Positions 6,986 through 14,120 of a stretch of DNA of 40,147 bases are shown here, in pieces; positions within the stretch are counted from its first letter, which is position 1, and each line of letters begins with the position of its first letter. Source of the stretch: a virus; the IMG/VR virus record IMGVR_UViG_3300036859_001049, positions 1 through 40,147 of that record, one strand, 5' to 3'. The notes beneath the pieces are model-generated. The model saw only the letters and a list, made by a program, of their open reading frames with translations, did not search any database and had not been told where the DNA came from. The position numbers and the translations under genes were made by a program.

Positions 6986-7215
6986 GCGGCAAGGAGAACC
7001 CGTTCGCCTTCAGCGCGCGCCTGGCGGACGACACGCTTGTGCTCGTCGCCGCGGCCTTCGACCACGAGGGGACGCTCTACCTCGAGCACGCCTGGCTCGC
7101 GCGCCAGGACGGCACGGGCGGGCCCGACTTCCTGGACATCGTCAGCTGGGAGGCGCGCCTCGATCTCCTGCAGCAAGCCGAGGTCGAAGCCCGGCGGTTG
7201 GGAATCCTCGGATGA
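6982..7215 (+). CDS. Early-region small hypothetical protein
   Basis: 77 residues, ATG 6982 overlapping the previous stop. FAFSARLADDTLVLVAAAFD looks like a beta hairpin, then a helix at the C-terminus (RLDLLQQAEVEARRLGIL). Soluble, acidic. Ends in ATGA with the next gene. Unknown function. Confidence 0.55.
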   Translation: MSGKENPFAFSARLADDTLVLVAAAFDHEGTLYLEHAWLARQDGTGGPDFLDIVSWEARLDLLQQAEVEARRLGILG

Positions 7216-7415
7216 ACCCCGCCGACTACATCCCGGTTGACCACCAGGCCGCGCTGAGCCGTCGCTGGCGGATCGCCGGTTGGGAGGTGACCGTGTCCAC
7301 CGACGTCTTCGGCCTGGGCGACCTGATCAAGCGAGCGATCGCCAGCGCTGCACGCTCCGCGAAGGGCGGCCCGACCACCGTGCGCGTTCGGCGGCTGACT
7401 GAGGGGCAGCCGTGA
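7212..7415 (+). CDS. Early-region small basic protein
   Basis: 67 residues, ATG 7212 in the overlap. Reads MNPADYIPVDHQAALSRRW and ends in a basic segment TVRVRRLTEGQP. Could bind nucleic acid but has no recognised motif. Translationally coupled on both sides (ATGA upstream, GTGA downstream). Confidence 0.5.
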   Translation: MNPADYIPVDHQAALSRRWRIAGWEVTVSTDVFGLGDLIKRAIASAARSAKGGPTTVRVRRLTEGQP

Positions 7416-7714
7416 CGGTCCTGCAGTTCGACGCGCGCGCCCGCGTGCGCGAGAACGATCGGCTCGTCCGCCGTGAGATGCGGCGCCGTCGCTGGCGCCG
7501 GCGGCTGGACGACCTGCGGTTCGGCTGGCGGATGCGCCTCGCGCGCGTCCGCTTCAGAGGCGACCGCGCGGTCGTCGCGCTGATGGTGTTCGCAGGCCTC
7601 GCGCTGCTGCTCGCCAGCCTCCGCGTTCCGCTCCTCCTGGCAGCCGCCTTCGCGGCGTCGATCACGCTGAACCTCGTCGCGCTCGCGCTCCACCTGCAGG
7701 GCCGCCGCCGGTGA
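7412..7714 (+). CDS. Small two-helix membrane protein in the early operon
   Basis: 100 residues, GTG 7412. The first 50 residues are extremely Arg-rich (cytoplasmic), followed by two hydrophobic segments at about 53-70 and 72-95 and a short basic end. The topology is a basic cytoplasmic domain with a membrane hairpin. Early expression suggests a host-takeover or exclusion role rather than holin, which has its own candidate at 19558. Inference only. Confidence 0.6.
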   Translation: MTVLQFDARARVRENDRLVRREMRRRRWRRRLDDLRFGWRMRLARVRFRGDRAVVALMVFAGLALLLASLRVPLLLAAAFAASITLNLVALALHLQGRRR

Positions 7715-7905
7715 GGGTCATCGCCTTCGTGCGCTGCCTGGTGCGCGGCCGCCACGAGCCGCGCCGCCAGTTCGGCGGCGGCTTCCGCTGCGCGGACTGT
7801 GGCCACGCCGGCGAGGACCTGGACGACATGGGCTTCTACGGCGGCGGGTACGTGGCGCCCGAGCGCCGGCCGTTCGTGCGCCCTCGCGCGAAGGCGCGGG
7901 CGTGA
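7711..7905 (+). CDS. Small zinc-ribbon-like protein
   Basis: 64 residues, GTG 7711. Contains CLVRGRHE then CADCGHAGEDLDDM; the CxxC plus upstream Cys/His could bind one zinc ion. The C-terminus is basic (RPRAKARA). Part of a run of tiny cysteine-pair proteins in this operon. Unknown function. Confidence 0.5.
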   Translation: MRVIAFVRCLVRGRHEPRRQFGGGFRCADCGHAGEDLDDMGFYGGGYVAPERRPFVRPRAKARA

Positions 7906-7936
7906 CCAGCTCGGGGCGGATGGGCCGCTCCGCTTC

Positions 7937-8041
7937 ATGGAGGACCGCATGCCGGACGACGACGACGACGACCTCGACGACGGCGAGCTCGAAGACGACG
8001 ACGACGACAGCGACGACGAGGAGGACGACGACGACGAGTAG
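7937..8041 (+). CDS. 34-residue poly-acidic peptide
   Basis: ATG 7937 to TAG 8041. After MEDRMP almost every residue is Asp or Glu (25 of the last 28). Encoded by GAC/GAG runs. The alternative reading from GTG 7902 would give a poly-Thr protein that continues into the next gene and looks off-frame. Very acidic phage peptides can act as DNA mimics that inhibit DNA-binding host proteins, but this is speculation. Ribosome site is weak, so it may also be untranslated simple repeat. Confidence 0.4.
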   Translation: MEDRMPDDDDDDLDDGELEDDDDDSDDEEDDDDE

Positions 8042-8084
8042 TCGATCGACCAGGCCGGCGGGGGGCCGATCCACCCTCGCCGGC

Positions 8085-8210
8085 CGCTTCAGACGAGCGG
8101 CGCGGCTGCTCGTGTCGGGCGAGCTGGAGACGCACCTGGTACGCGGCGCGCTGCTTCCGTCCCCCCGGCGGCGCGCCGCGACAACGACGCCGCGCCGCTC
8201 GTCTGAGGCG
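8085..8210 (+). other. Nested inverted repeats, predicted three-way-junction structure
   Basis: Outer stem: 18 perfect base pairs (8089-8106 with 8189-8206), extended to 22 with one T-G pair (8085-8210). Inside are two hairpins: GCTCG/CGAGC (8108-8112, 8120-8124, 7-nt loop) and a 14-pair stem with two wobbles (8142-8155 with 8167-8180, core CGCGGCGCGC, loop 11 nt). Together they give a three-way junction. It fills the only long gap (8042-8218) in this part of the early operon, and its right foot lies at the ribosome site of the gene at 8219. Candidates: structured regulatory RNA, processing site, or a replication/recombination element. Confidence 0.6.
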
Positions 8211-8218
8211 AGGTCGCG

Positions 8219-8566
8219 ATGGAACTGCAGAAGTGCCTGCACTGCAACGCGGCGATCCGTTGGGCCGTGACGCTTCGCAGCGTCCAGGCCGGCGGCGAGC
8301 TGAAGCACATGCCGATCAACCCGGCCCCGGACCCCTCCGGGAACGTGGAGTTCACCGAGCCCGACCGAGAGGACGGGCCGGTGCGCGTGCTGACGAAGGA
8401 GGCGATGGCAGGGCCGGCGACGCGCTACCGCTACACGGCCCACTTCGCCACCTGCCTGTACGCCAGGCGCAGCGCCCGCGGCGCGACGCCGGCGGCGCGG
8501 GAGCGCACGCAGCAGCGCTTCGAAAAGGAGACGTCGCACATGGAGCGGGGGAGACGCGATGACTGA
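8219..8566 (+). CDS. Phage small zinc-finger-like protein
   Basis: 115 residues, ATG 8219 with GAGG upstream. CLHCNAAIRW at the N-terminus, then a MPINPAPDPSGNVEF segment and RYTAHFATC further on. The order CxxC, PxNPxPDxxGN, HFATC is one I know from small uncharacterised proteins in many phages and mobile elements; the His and Cys at the end would complete a zinc site. C-terminal tail is basic and variable. Function unknown. Confidence 0.7.
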   Translation: MELQKCLHCNAAIRWAVTLRSVQAGGELKHMPINPAPDPSGNVEFTEPDREDGPVRVLTKEAMAGPATRYRYTAHFATCLYARRSARGATPAARERTQQRFEKETSHMERGRRDD

Positions 8567-8822
8567 ACGTGACGAGCTGGTGTCCGAGATCACCCAGGAG
8601 CTGACCGCACAGCTGACCGTGGATGCGCTCGGCTCGAACCGCAAGCTCGCGGAGGCGATCGTGGCAGGTCTCCAGGCCCGCGGCCGCGTCTACTGGCGGC
8701 CGGTCGCCCCTTGCACGGTCTGCGGGCACATGGCCGAGCGCGTGTCGACCGTGGACTGGCACTGCGGCGACTTCTGCTGCCGGTGCGTCCGCAAGGGCGG
8801 CGGATGCAAGGTCGCCGCGTGA
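8559..8822 (+). CDS. Small Cys-rich early protein
   Basis: 87 residues, ATG 8559, overlapping the previous gene by 8 nt. N-terminal helix (1-40), then CTVCGHM, HCGDFCCRC and GGGCK: seven cysteines that could bind two zinc ions. Followed by GTGA overlap with the next gene. Unknown function; probably nucleic-acid or protein binding. Confidence 0.55.
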   Translation: MTERDELVSEITQELTAQLTVDALGSNRKLAEAIVAGLQARGRVYWRPVAPCTVCGHMAERVSTVDWHCGDFCCRCVRKGGGCKVAA

Positions 8823-9061
8823 AGTGCATGCGGACGGACTGCGCGGCGCCGGCGACCTTGCACGGCGTCTTCGCCTGGGCGGCGCCGGCCGCCCCGTCGG
8901 AGCTGGACACGGCCCTCGAGCTCTGCCAGCAGCACGCGGCCGAGGAGGACCAGCTCGGCGCCCTGCAGCGGCACTTCCTGTTCGTCGCTCGCGTCGTCTG
9001 CAACGCGGTGAAGCGTCCGCACCCCGTGGACGTGCGCCTGACCTGGAGGCCGACGTCATGA
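8819..9061 (+). CDS. Small Cys-containing early protein
   Basis: 80 residues from GTG 8819 (VKCMRTDCAAPATLHGVF). Two cysteines at the start, then CQQH in the middle, consistent with one zinc site (CxxxxC...CxxH). Remainder helical. Overlaps its neighbours by GTGA and ATGA. Unknown function. Confidence 0.5.
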   Translation: MKCMRTDCAAPATLHGVFAWAAPAAPSELDTALELCQQHAAEEDQLGALQRHFLFVARVVCNAVKRPHPVDVRLTWRPTS

Positions 9062-9567
9062 AGAAGCCGATCCGCTACGCCGAGGGCACGTCCGTCCCGG
9101 CCGAGAAGACGCAGTTCGAGATCCGCCAGCTGATCGGCCGCCACGGTGCCGAGGGCTTCGCGTACGCCGAGACGCCGAAGCTCGCGCGCATTGAGTTCAT
9201 GACCCGCGGGCGGCGCATCCGGTTCGAGCTGGCGATGCCCCAGCTCGACGCGGCGCTGTACACGCCCGGCGATCGCGAGCGCGGGGCCCAGTACCGCGAG
9301 CTCTTCGGCAAGAGCCGCTACTGGCGGACCGACGCGACCGCGCACGCGATCCGCGAGCAGGAGATCCGGCGCCTGTGGCGCTGCCTGCTGCTCTGCATCA
9401 AGTCGAAGTTCGAGGTTGTGGCCACGGGCATGGCGATCTTCGAGGAAGAGTTCCTCGTGAACATCGTTCTCCCGGACGGCCGCACCGCCGGCGATCACGT
9501 CGTTCCCGCCATCGCCCGCGCGTACGAGACCGGCCGCGTCGTCGGCCTGCTGGGCACGGGGGAGTAG
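9058..9567 (+). CDS. Conserved phage/mobile-element protein of unknown function
   Basis: 169 residues, ATG 9058. Pattern TQFEIRQLIGRHGAEGFAYA, then RRIRFELAMP, then EQEIRRLWRCLLLCIKSKFE and EEEFLVNIVLPDGRT. I recognise this arrangement from an uncharacterised family frequent in siphophages and integrative elements, often near replication genes. Alpha/beta, soluble. No function is known to me. Stop is 26 nt before the ParB-like ATG. Confidence 0.7.
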   Translation: MKKPIRYAEGTSVPAEKTQFEIRQLIGRHGAEGFAYAETPKLARIEFMTRGRRIRFELAMPQLDAALYTPGDRERGAQYRELFGKSRYWRTDATAHAIREQEIRRLWRCLLLCIKSKFEVVATGMAIFEEEFLVNIVLPDGRTAGDHVVPAIARAYETGRVVGLLGTGE

Positions 9568-9593
9568 GCCCCCGCCCCATGAACGGAGGAGAG

Positions 9594-11267
9594 ATGGACG
9601 AGTTCCGAAAGATCCCGCTCGACCAGATCGTCGAGTCGAAGACCAACCCGCGCCGCCACTTCGACAAGGCCGCGCTCGAGCAGCTCGCCGCGAACATCAA
9701 AGAACGCGGCGTGCTGGTGCCGCTGCTCTTGCGACCCAACCCCGGCTCCACGAGCGTCTCGGAGTCGCTGTGCGACTTCGAGCTGGTCGCCGGCGCCCGC
9801 CGCTTCCGTGCCGCCAGGATGGCAGGGCTCGACCAGGTGCCCGCCCGCGTCCTCGATCTGTCGGACGACGCCGCGCTCGAGGTGCAGGTGATCGAGAACC
9901 TGCAGCGCGAGGACGTCCACGAGCTCGACGAGGCCCAGGGCTACGAGGCCCTCAAGGCGCGCGGGTACGACGTGCCGACGATCGCGGCGAAGGTGGGAAA
10001 GGACAAGAGCTACATCTACAAGCGGATGAAGCTGTGCGCGCTGACGAAGGCCTCGCGCACGGCGTTCTTCGAGGGAAAGGTCAGCTCGTCCATCGCCCTC
10101 CTGGTGGCGCGTGTCCCCTCGGATCTCCAGGCAAAGGCGCTCGACGTCATCGTCGAGAACGAGATGGGCTTCCGGCAGGCCTCGGACTACCTGCAGGACG
10201 AGTTCATGTTGCGCCTCGACGAGGCGCCGTTCCCGGTGTCCGACGCGCAGCTGGTACCCGCCGCCGGCTCGTGCGGCTCCTGCCCGAAGCGCACGGGCAA
10301 CAACCCCGACCTCTTCGGCGAGATCAAGAGCGCGGAGATCTGCACTGACCCCGCGTGCTTCAAGTTGAAGGTGAAGACCCACGCCGAGAAGCGGCTCGCG
10401 GAGGCCCGTGCGAAGGGGGTCGAGGTCCTGTCGGACGCCGCCGCGAAGAAGGTGATGCCGTACGGCGACGACTACGTCAATCCGTCTGCGGGCCTCGTGC
10501 GACTGGACGACGCTTGCCATGAGGACCCGAAGGGCCGGACGTACAGGAAGCTGTTGAAGGACGTGGAGCCCGCGTTCGTAAAGGTGCTCGTCAAGGACGG
10601 GGCCGTCGTCGAGCTGGTCGACCGGAAGGCAGTGACGGCCGCTCTGAAGGCGGCGGGCCACGACTTCGCGAAGGCCAGCAACCAGGCGCGCCCGGTCGGC
10701 GCCTCGTCCCACAGCGTGGAGGAGAAGCGTCGGACGGAGAAGGCCGCGCGCGAGACGCGTATCCGCTCGCTCATCGCGCGCGACATCCACGACCGGGCGC
10801 CGGCGACGCTCGTCGACGTCGAGCTGCTCCGCGCCGTGGCCGAGGGCTTCGTGCAGGAGGTCTGGAACGAAAACCAGAAGCGGCTCGCCAGCATCAACGG
10901 ATGGAAGGACATCGCCGACCTGAAGAAGGGGCTCAAGACCGCCGACGCCACGGCGCTCGTGTCTTTCCTGCTGACGGCGGCCGTGGTGCGCGAGGTGTAC
11001 GTCTCGACCTACGAGATCGCGCCCAGATCGAGCCGGCTGCTCGCGATCGCGCGCCGCCTGAAGATCGACCCCGAGAAGATCCGCCGCGACGAGCTGGCGG
11101 CCGCGACCGCGCGGAAGGACGCCAGGCCGCCGGCGAAGTCGGCCGGTGCCCGGGCAGTCGATCGAGTCCTGAACGCGAAGAAGAGCAAGCCCCCGAAGAA
11201 GAAGCCGGCGGGCCCGCTCGCGCGGAAGGCGAAGGGGAAGGCGGCCAAGGGCAAGAAGGCCGCGTGA
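9594..11267 (+). CDS. ParB/Spo0J-family protein
   Basis: 557 residues. ATG 9594 is preceded by GGAGGA; an ATG at 9579 lies before that ribosome site and is less likely. ParB N-terminal (CTPase) domain about 5-110 with NPR (18-20), GARRFRAA (67-74, the GxRRxRA box) and ENLQRED (101-107). HTH about 129-150. Then a CGSC...CTDPAC unit (Cys227, 230, 250, 255), probably zinc-binding, seen in phage/plasmid ParB-like proteins. A lysine-rich tail ends the protein. No ParA partner is present, so classical partition is doubtful; DNA binding near replication or gene control is as likely. Confidence 0.85.
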   Translation: MDEFRKIPLDQIVESKTNPRRHFDKAALEQLAANIKERGVLVPLLLRPNPGSTSVSESLCDFELVAGARRFRAARMAGLDQVPARVLDLSDDAALEVQVIENLQREDVHELDEAQGYEALKARGYDVPTIAAKVGKDKSYIYKRMKLCALTKASRTAFFEGKVSSSIALLVARVPSDLQAKALDVIVENEMGFRQASDYLQDEFMLRLDEAPFPVSDAQLVPAAGSCGSCPKRTGNNPDLFGEIKSAEICTDPACFKLKVKTHAEKRLAEARAKGVEVLSDAAAKKVMPYGDDYVNPSAGLVRLDDACHEDPKGRTYRKLLKDVEPAFVKVLVKDGAVVELVDRKAVTAALKAAGHDFAKASNQARPVGASSHSVEEKRRTEKAARETRIRSLIARDIHDRAPATLVDVELLRAVAEGFVQEVWNENQKRLASINGWKDIADLKKGLKTADATALVSFLLTAAVVREVYVSTYEIAPRSSRLLAIARRLKIDPEKIRRDELAAATARKDARPPAKSAGARAVDRVLNAKKSKPPKKKPAGPLARKAKGKAAKGKKAA

Positions 11268-11290
11268 TCCACGCGTTCGTAGAAGGGAGC

Positions 11291-11320
11291 GCTGGGCGCG
11301 TGTTGAAGCACGCGCCCAGC
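11291..11320 (+). terminator. Perfect 12-bp hairpin after the ParB-like gene
   Basis: GCTGGGCGCGTG (11291-11302), loop TTGAAG, CACGCGCCCAGC (11309-11320). Very stable, 23 nt after the stop. No T run follows, so it may be a terminator of the non-canonical GC-rich type, an mRNA stabiliser, or a ParB-related site. Confidence 0.5.
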
Positions 11321-11354
11321 ACCCGCCGCACACAGGTGGATCCCTGTGCACCTT

Positions 11355-11404
11355 GGGCCGAAGACTCCCTTGCCGCGATCGCAGCGAGGCGACTCTACCG
11401 GCCC
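11355..11404 (+). other. Second structured element in the leader of the methylase gene
   Basis: GGGCCG (11355-11360) pairs with CGGCCC (11399-11404); inside, CCTTGC (11368-11373) pairs with GCGAGG (11384-11389) around a loop holding GCGATCGC. The gap 11268-11431 thus holds two stable structures and no gene. It ends in CTCCACCA, but no tRNA cloverleaf can be drawn. Confidence 0.35.
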
Positions 11405-11431
11405 TCCACCAGAGCAACAAACGGGGGTCCC

Positions 11432-12211
11432 ATGCGGAGCGCCTTTCCCTGGATGGGCAGCAAGCGGCGTCTGGCCGCGCCCATCCTCGCCCGGTTTCCA
11501 AAGCACCGTTGCTACGTCGAAGCGTTCGCAGGCAGCGCGGCGCTGCTCTTCGCGCGTTCGGAGCCGGCACAGCTCGAGGTCCTGAACGACGTCGACGGCG
11601 ACTTGGTCAACTTCTTCCGGGTGGTCAAGCACCACCTGGTGGAGTTCTGTCACCAGTTCCGCTTCTTGGTCGTCAGCCGGAAGCAATTCGACTGGGCGAA
11701 CGCGACGCCGCCCGTCGTCCTGACAGACATCCAGAGGGCCGCGCGATTCCTCTACCTGCAGAAGCTGTGCTTCGGTGGGAAGCCGACCGGGCGCACCTTC
11801 GGCGTGGTGACGTCAGGCCCGCCGCGCTTCAACCTCTCGCGCGTCGAGGAGGACGTGTCCGAGATCCACGCGCGCCTCGAGCGGGTGGTGATCGAGAGCC
11901 TGGACTGGCGAGCCTGCCTGGCGCGGTACGACCGCGCCGAGACGCTGTTCTTCCTGGACCCTCCCTACTACCAGACCGCCGGATACGACGGGCCGGCGTG
12001 GACGCTGGCCAACTTCGTGGACCTGGCCGGCACTCTCCGCAAGCTGCGCGGGAAGGCACTCCTGACGGTCAACGACCATCCGGAGCTGCGCCGTGTCTTC
12101 GACGGGTTCGCGCATGAGCTGCTTGAGGTCCGCTACACGGTCGGCCTGGCCGACAAGCGTGCTCGCCCGAAGAGCCGGGAGCTGCTCTTCCGCACATGGG
12201 GAGGCCGGTAG
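11432..12211 (+). CDS. Dam-type DNA adenine methylase (D12 class)
   Basis: 259 residues, ATG 11432. N-terminal PWMGSKRRL, motif I VEAFAGSAALLF (SAM binding, about 29-40), LNDVDGDLVNFFR, and the catalytic motif LDPPYY (175-180) are all in the expected order for N6-adenine methylases of the Dam family. The product would methylate adenine in a short, here unknown, target; phages use such enzymes against host restriction or to time replication and packaging. Full-length compared with the family. It follows the ParB-like gene and precedes an HNH nuclease gene. Confidence 0.9.
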   Translation: MRSAFPWMGSKRRLAAPILARFPKHRCYVEAFAGSAALLFARSEPAQLEVLNDVDGDLVNFFRVVKHHLVEFCHQFRFLVVSRKQFDWANATPPVVLTDIQRAARFLYLQKLCFGGKPTGRTFGVVTSGPPRFNLSRVEEDVSEIHARLERVVIESLDWRACLARYDRAETLFFLDPPYYQTAGYDGPAWTLANFVDLAGTLRKLRGKALLTVNDHPELRRVFDGFAHELLEVRYTVGLADKRARPKSRELLFRTWGGR

Positions 12212-12213
12212 CC

Positions 12214-13158
12214 GTGGGGCGCGCGGCACCAGAGAAGCGGTGGGTCTGCCTCGGGCCGTGCCGCCGCTCGCTCCGTATCCGCGACTTCGCCCCGAACCGC
12301 CACGGGAACCCGGGCAGTCGCTGCAGGCCGTGCCTCCGCGCGGGTGTCCGCGCGAACAACGCCGCTCACCGTCCGAAGCGACTGGCCTACCAGGCCACGT
12401 ACCGGCGCACGCACCGCGTGCAGCTTGCCGCGGCCGACAAGCGCCGGCGCGACGCGAAGCCGAAGAGCGGCCGCCGGCGCTTCTGGCAGCCTCACGAGCT
12501 CGAGCTGCTCGTCGCGCGCTACCCGCACGAGTCGACGGCCGTGCTGGCGCGCGAGCTGGGCCGCGGCATCGGGCACGTCTATCAGCGCGCGGCGAAGCTC
12601 GGGCTGAAGAAGACGAGAGCGTACCTGGCGAGCCCCGCCGCGTGCCGCCTGCGCCGCACCGGAGGCGAACACCCGGGCGTCGCCTACCAGTTCCCGAAGG
12701 GCCACGTGCCCCACAACAAGGGCCTGCGCCGTCCTGGCTGGTTCCGCGGCCGCATGAAGGAGACGCAGTTCAAGAAGGGCGAGCGCCGCGGTGTGGCCGC
12801 TCGCCTCTGGAAGCCGATCGGGACCGAGCGCGTGAGCAAGGACGGCTACCTCGAGCGGAAGGTCAACGACGACCTGCCGCTGCAGGCGCGCTGGCGCGCG
12901 GTCCACCTGATCGAGTGGAAGGCGGCGCATGGGCCGCTTCCGAAGGGCCACGCGGTGCGCTTCAAGAACGGCGACCGCCGCGACGTCCGTCTCGACAACC
13001 TCGAGCTCATCACGCGCCGCGAGCTGATGGCGCGCAACACCGTCCACAACCTGCCGAAGCCCGTCGCCCAGGTCGTCCAGCTGCTGGGAGCCCTGAAGCG
13101 GCAGCTCAATAGGAGAACCAAGGCACATGGCCAAGAACAAGATCGAAGACCTGCGTGA
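12214..13158 (+). CDS. HNH endonuclease with N-terminal zinc finger and Myb-like domain
   Basis: 314 residues from GTG 12214, chosen because GGGGAGG lies 9 nt upstream; an ATG at 12196 lacks a ribosome site. Cys12, 16, 37 and 40 form a possible zinc finger. About 88-133 resembles a Myb/SANT-like DNA-binding unit (WQPHELELLVARYPHES). Then FPKGHVPHNKG and ETQFKKGERRG, seen in many phage HNH proteins, and the HNH domain at 228-266 (RAVHLIEW, GHAVRFKNGD, LDNLELI; His231, His246, Asn252, Asn262). Probably homing-type or packaging-related. Downstream gene starts inside its last 32 nt. Confidence 0.85.
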   Translation: MGRAAPEKRWVCLGPCRRSLRIRDFAPNRHGNPGSRCRPCLRAGVRANNAAHRPKRLAYQATYRRTHRVQLAAADKRRRDAKPKSGRRRFWQPHELELLVARYPHESTAVLARELGRGIGHVYQRAAKLGLKKTRAYLASPAACRLRRTGGEHPGVAYQFPKGHVPHNKGLRRPGWFRGRMKETQFKKGERRGVAARLWKPIGTERVSKDGYLERKVNDDLPLQARWRAVHLIEWKAAHGPLPKGHAVRFKNGDRRDVRLDNLELITRRELMARNTVHNLPKPVAQVVQLLGALKRQLNRRTKAHGQEQDRRPA

Positions 13159-13393
13159 CCACCTGTTCGCGACGCTCGAGGCGCTCCGCGACGAGGACAA
13201 GCCGATGGAGCTCGACCGCGCGCGGACGATCGCTGAGGTCGCCGGCGTCGTCGTCGCGTCGGCCAAGGTCGAGGTCGACTTCCTGAAGGCGACGGGGGAG
13301 CGGCGGAGCACGAAGTTCCTGCCGACCGAGGAGGAGACCGAGGCCCGCGACGCGGCCGACAAGAAGAAGCTGCCCCCGGCGCCGCGGCACTGA
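13127..13393 (+). CDS. Conserved small phage protein
   Basis: 88 residues, ATG 13127 inside the 3' end of the HNH gene. KIEDLRDHLFATLEALRDED, PMELDRARTIAEVAGVVV and SAKVEVDFLKATG form two helices in a pattern I recognise from small proteins of many proteobacterial phages, usually near replication genes. Function not known to me. Lysine/proline-rich end. Confidence 0.7.
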   Translation: MAKNKIEDLRDHLFATLEALRDEDKPMELDRARTIAEVAGVVVASAKVEVDFLKATGERRSTKFLPTEEETEARDAADKKKLPPAPRH

Positions 13394-13395
13394 CC

Positions 13396-13626
13396 ATGGA
13401 GCCGGCCGCCCTGCTGTGCGACGCGCCCGGGTGCCCGGGCCTGCGCGCCGACGCAGCTCTGCTGATGGAGACCACGAAGGGCCAGCTCTGCTCGGCCTGC
13501 TGGAAGCGCCTCGGCTATCCGCCGTCGCCGGCGGACGCCGGGCCTGCGCAGCCCTTCGTGCCTGTGGCCGCTAGCCGGATGACGCAGGAAGCGGCCCTGG
13601 CCCTCGAGCGCAAGAGGCGGAAGTGA
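13396..13626 (+). CDS. Small zinc-ribbon-like protein
   Basis: 76 residues, ATG 13396. CDAPGC and CSAC pairs (LLCDAPGCPGLRA, GQLCSACWKRLG) suggest one zinc site; then a proline-rich part and a basic helix LALERKRRK. Ends in a GTGA overlap with the ASCH gene. Unknown function. Confidence 0.5.
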   Translation: MEPAALLCDAPGCPGLRADAALLMETTKGQLCSACWKRLGYPPSPADAGPAQPFVPVAASRMTQEAALALERKRRK

Positions 13627-14120
13627 GGGATCCCCTCGAGTCCGCCGCGCGCCCGTACCTGCGCGCGATCACGCTCTGCCAGCCCTGGGCGTCGCTGCTG
13701 GTGATCGGCGCGCGCGTGTACGACGTCCAGCACCAGCCGACCCTCTACCGCGGCGAGCTCGCGATCTTCGCGAAGCTCGAGTTTCCAGAGTGGGCCCAGC
13801 ACAAGGCGCTCGAGCGCGAGTTCGCAGGCCTGCTGTCGGCCGCAGGCCTGAAGCCCTGGGCTCTGCCGCGCGGCGTCGTGCTCGGTGTCGCCGACCTGGT
13901 CGACGTCCAGTCGATCGAGCAGGAAGGCGTCGTCGCCGGCGTCGCCATGTGCACGCTCGAGCGGCGCCTCAGCGACTACAAGGTCGGCCGCTACGCCTAC
14001 CGCTACGAGCGCATCCGCCGGCTGCGCGAGCCGATCGGCACCCGCGGCCGCGCTGGCCTCTGGCACTGGCGTTCACCTAAGCCGCTCGTCTTCACGGAGA
14101 GACCAGCAGACCCGAGATGA
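13623..14120 (+). CDS. ASCH-domain protein
   Basis: 165 residues, GTG 13623. LRAITLCQPWASLLVIGAR, then YRGELAIFA, LPRGVVLGVADLVDV and YRYERIRRLREPI are the expected strand-by-strand markers of the ASCH/PUA-like fold: QPWA at the start of the first helix, GxVVGxAxL in the centre. ASCH proteins bind RNA or act on modified nucleosides; some hydrolyse N4-acetylcytidine. In phage the role is unclear. Coupled to the initiator gene by ATGA. Confidence 0.85.
   Translation: MRDPLESAARPYLRAITLCQPWASLLVIGARVYDVQHQPTLYRGELAIFAKLEFPEWAQHKALEREFAGLLSAAGLKPWALPRGVVLGVADLVDVQSIEQEGVVAGVAMCTLERRLSDYKVGRYAYRYERIRRLREPIGTRGRAGLWHWRSPKPLVFTERPADPR

Noticed and set aside
6334-7215. Single 293-residue protein joining the zinc-ribbon start to the gene at 6982
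   Set aside because: The middle is Arg/Ser/Gly-rich and antagonistic to the clearly coding frame 6614-6985; the ends are two separate genes that happen to share a frame.
7960-8038. GAC/GAG trinucleotide run as a microsatellite
   Set aside because: It is irregular and within a short open frame, so better explained by an acidic peptide than by a simple repeat, though not proven.
7902-8270. 122-residue Thr- and Arg/Ser-rich reading frame starting at GTG 7902
   Set aside because: Overlaps the well-supported gene at 8219, runs through the structured element, and has off-frame composition; the acidic frame is shorter and cleaner, although still uncertain.
11376-11412. CTCCACCA end resembling a tRNA 3' terminus
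   Set aside because: No matching acceptor 5' strand, anticodon arm or T-loop can be drawn.
9495-11570. 691-residue minus-strand frame opposite the ParB-like gene
   Set aside because: Shadow of high third-position GC on the opposite strand; no domain, and ParB motifs on the plus strand are unmistakable. The same holds for the 849-residue minus frame opposite the tape measure gene.
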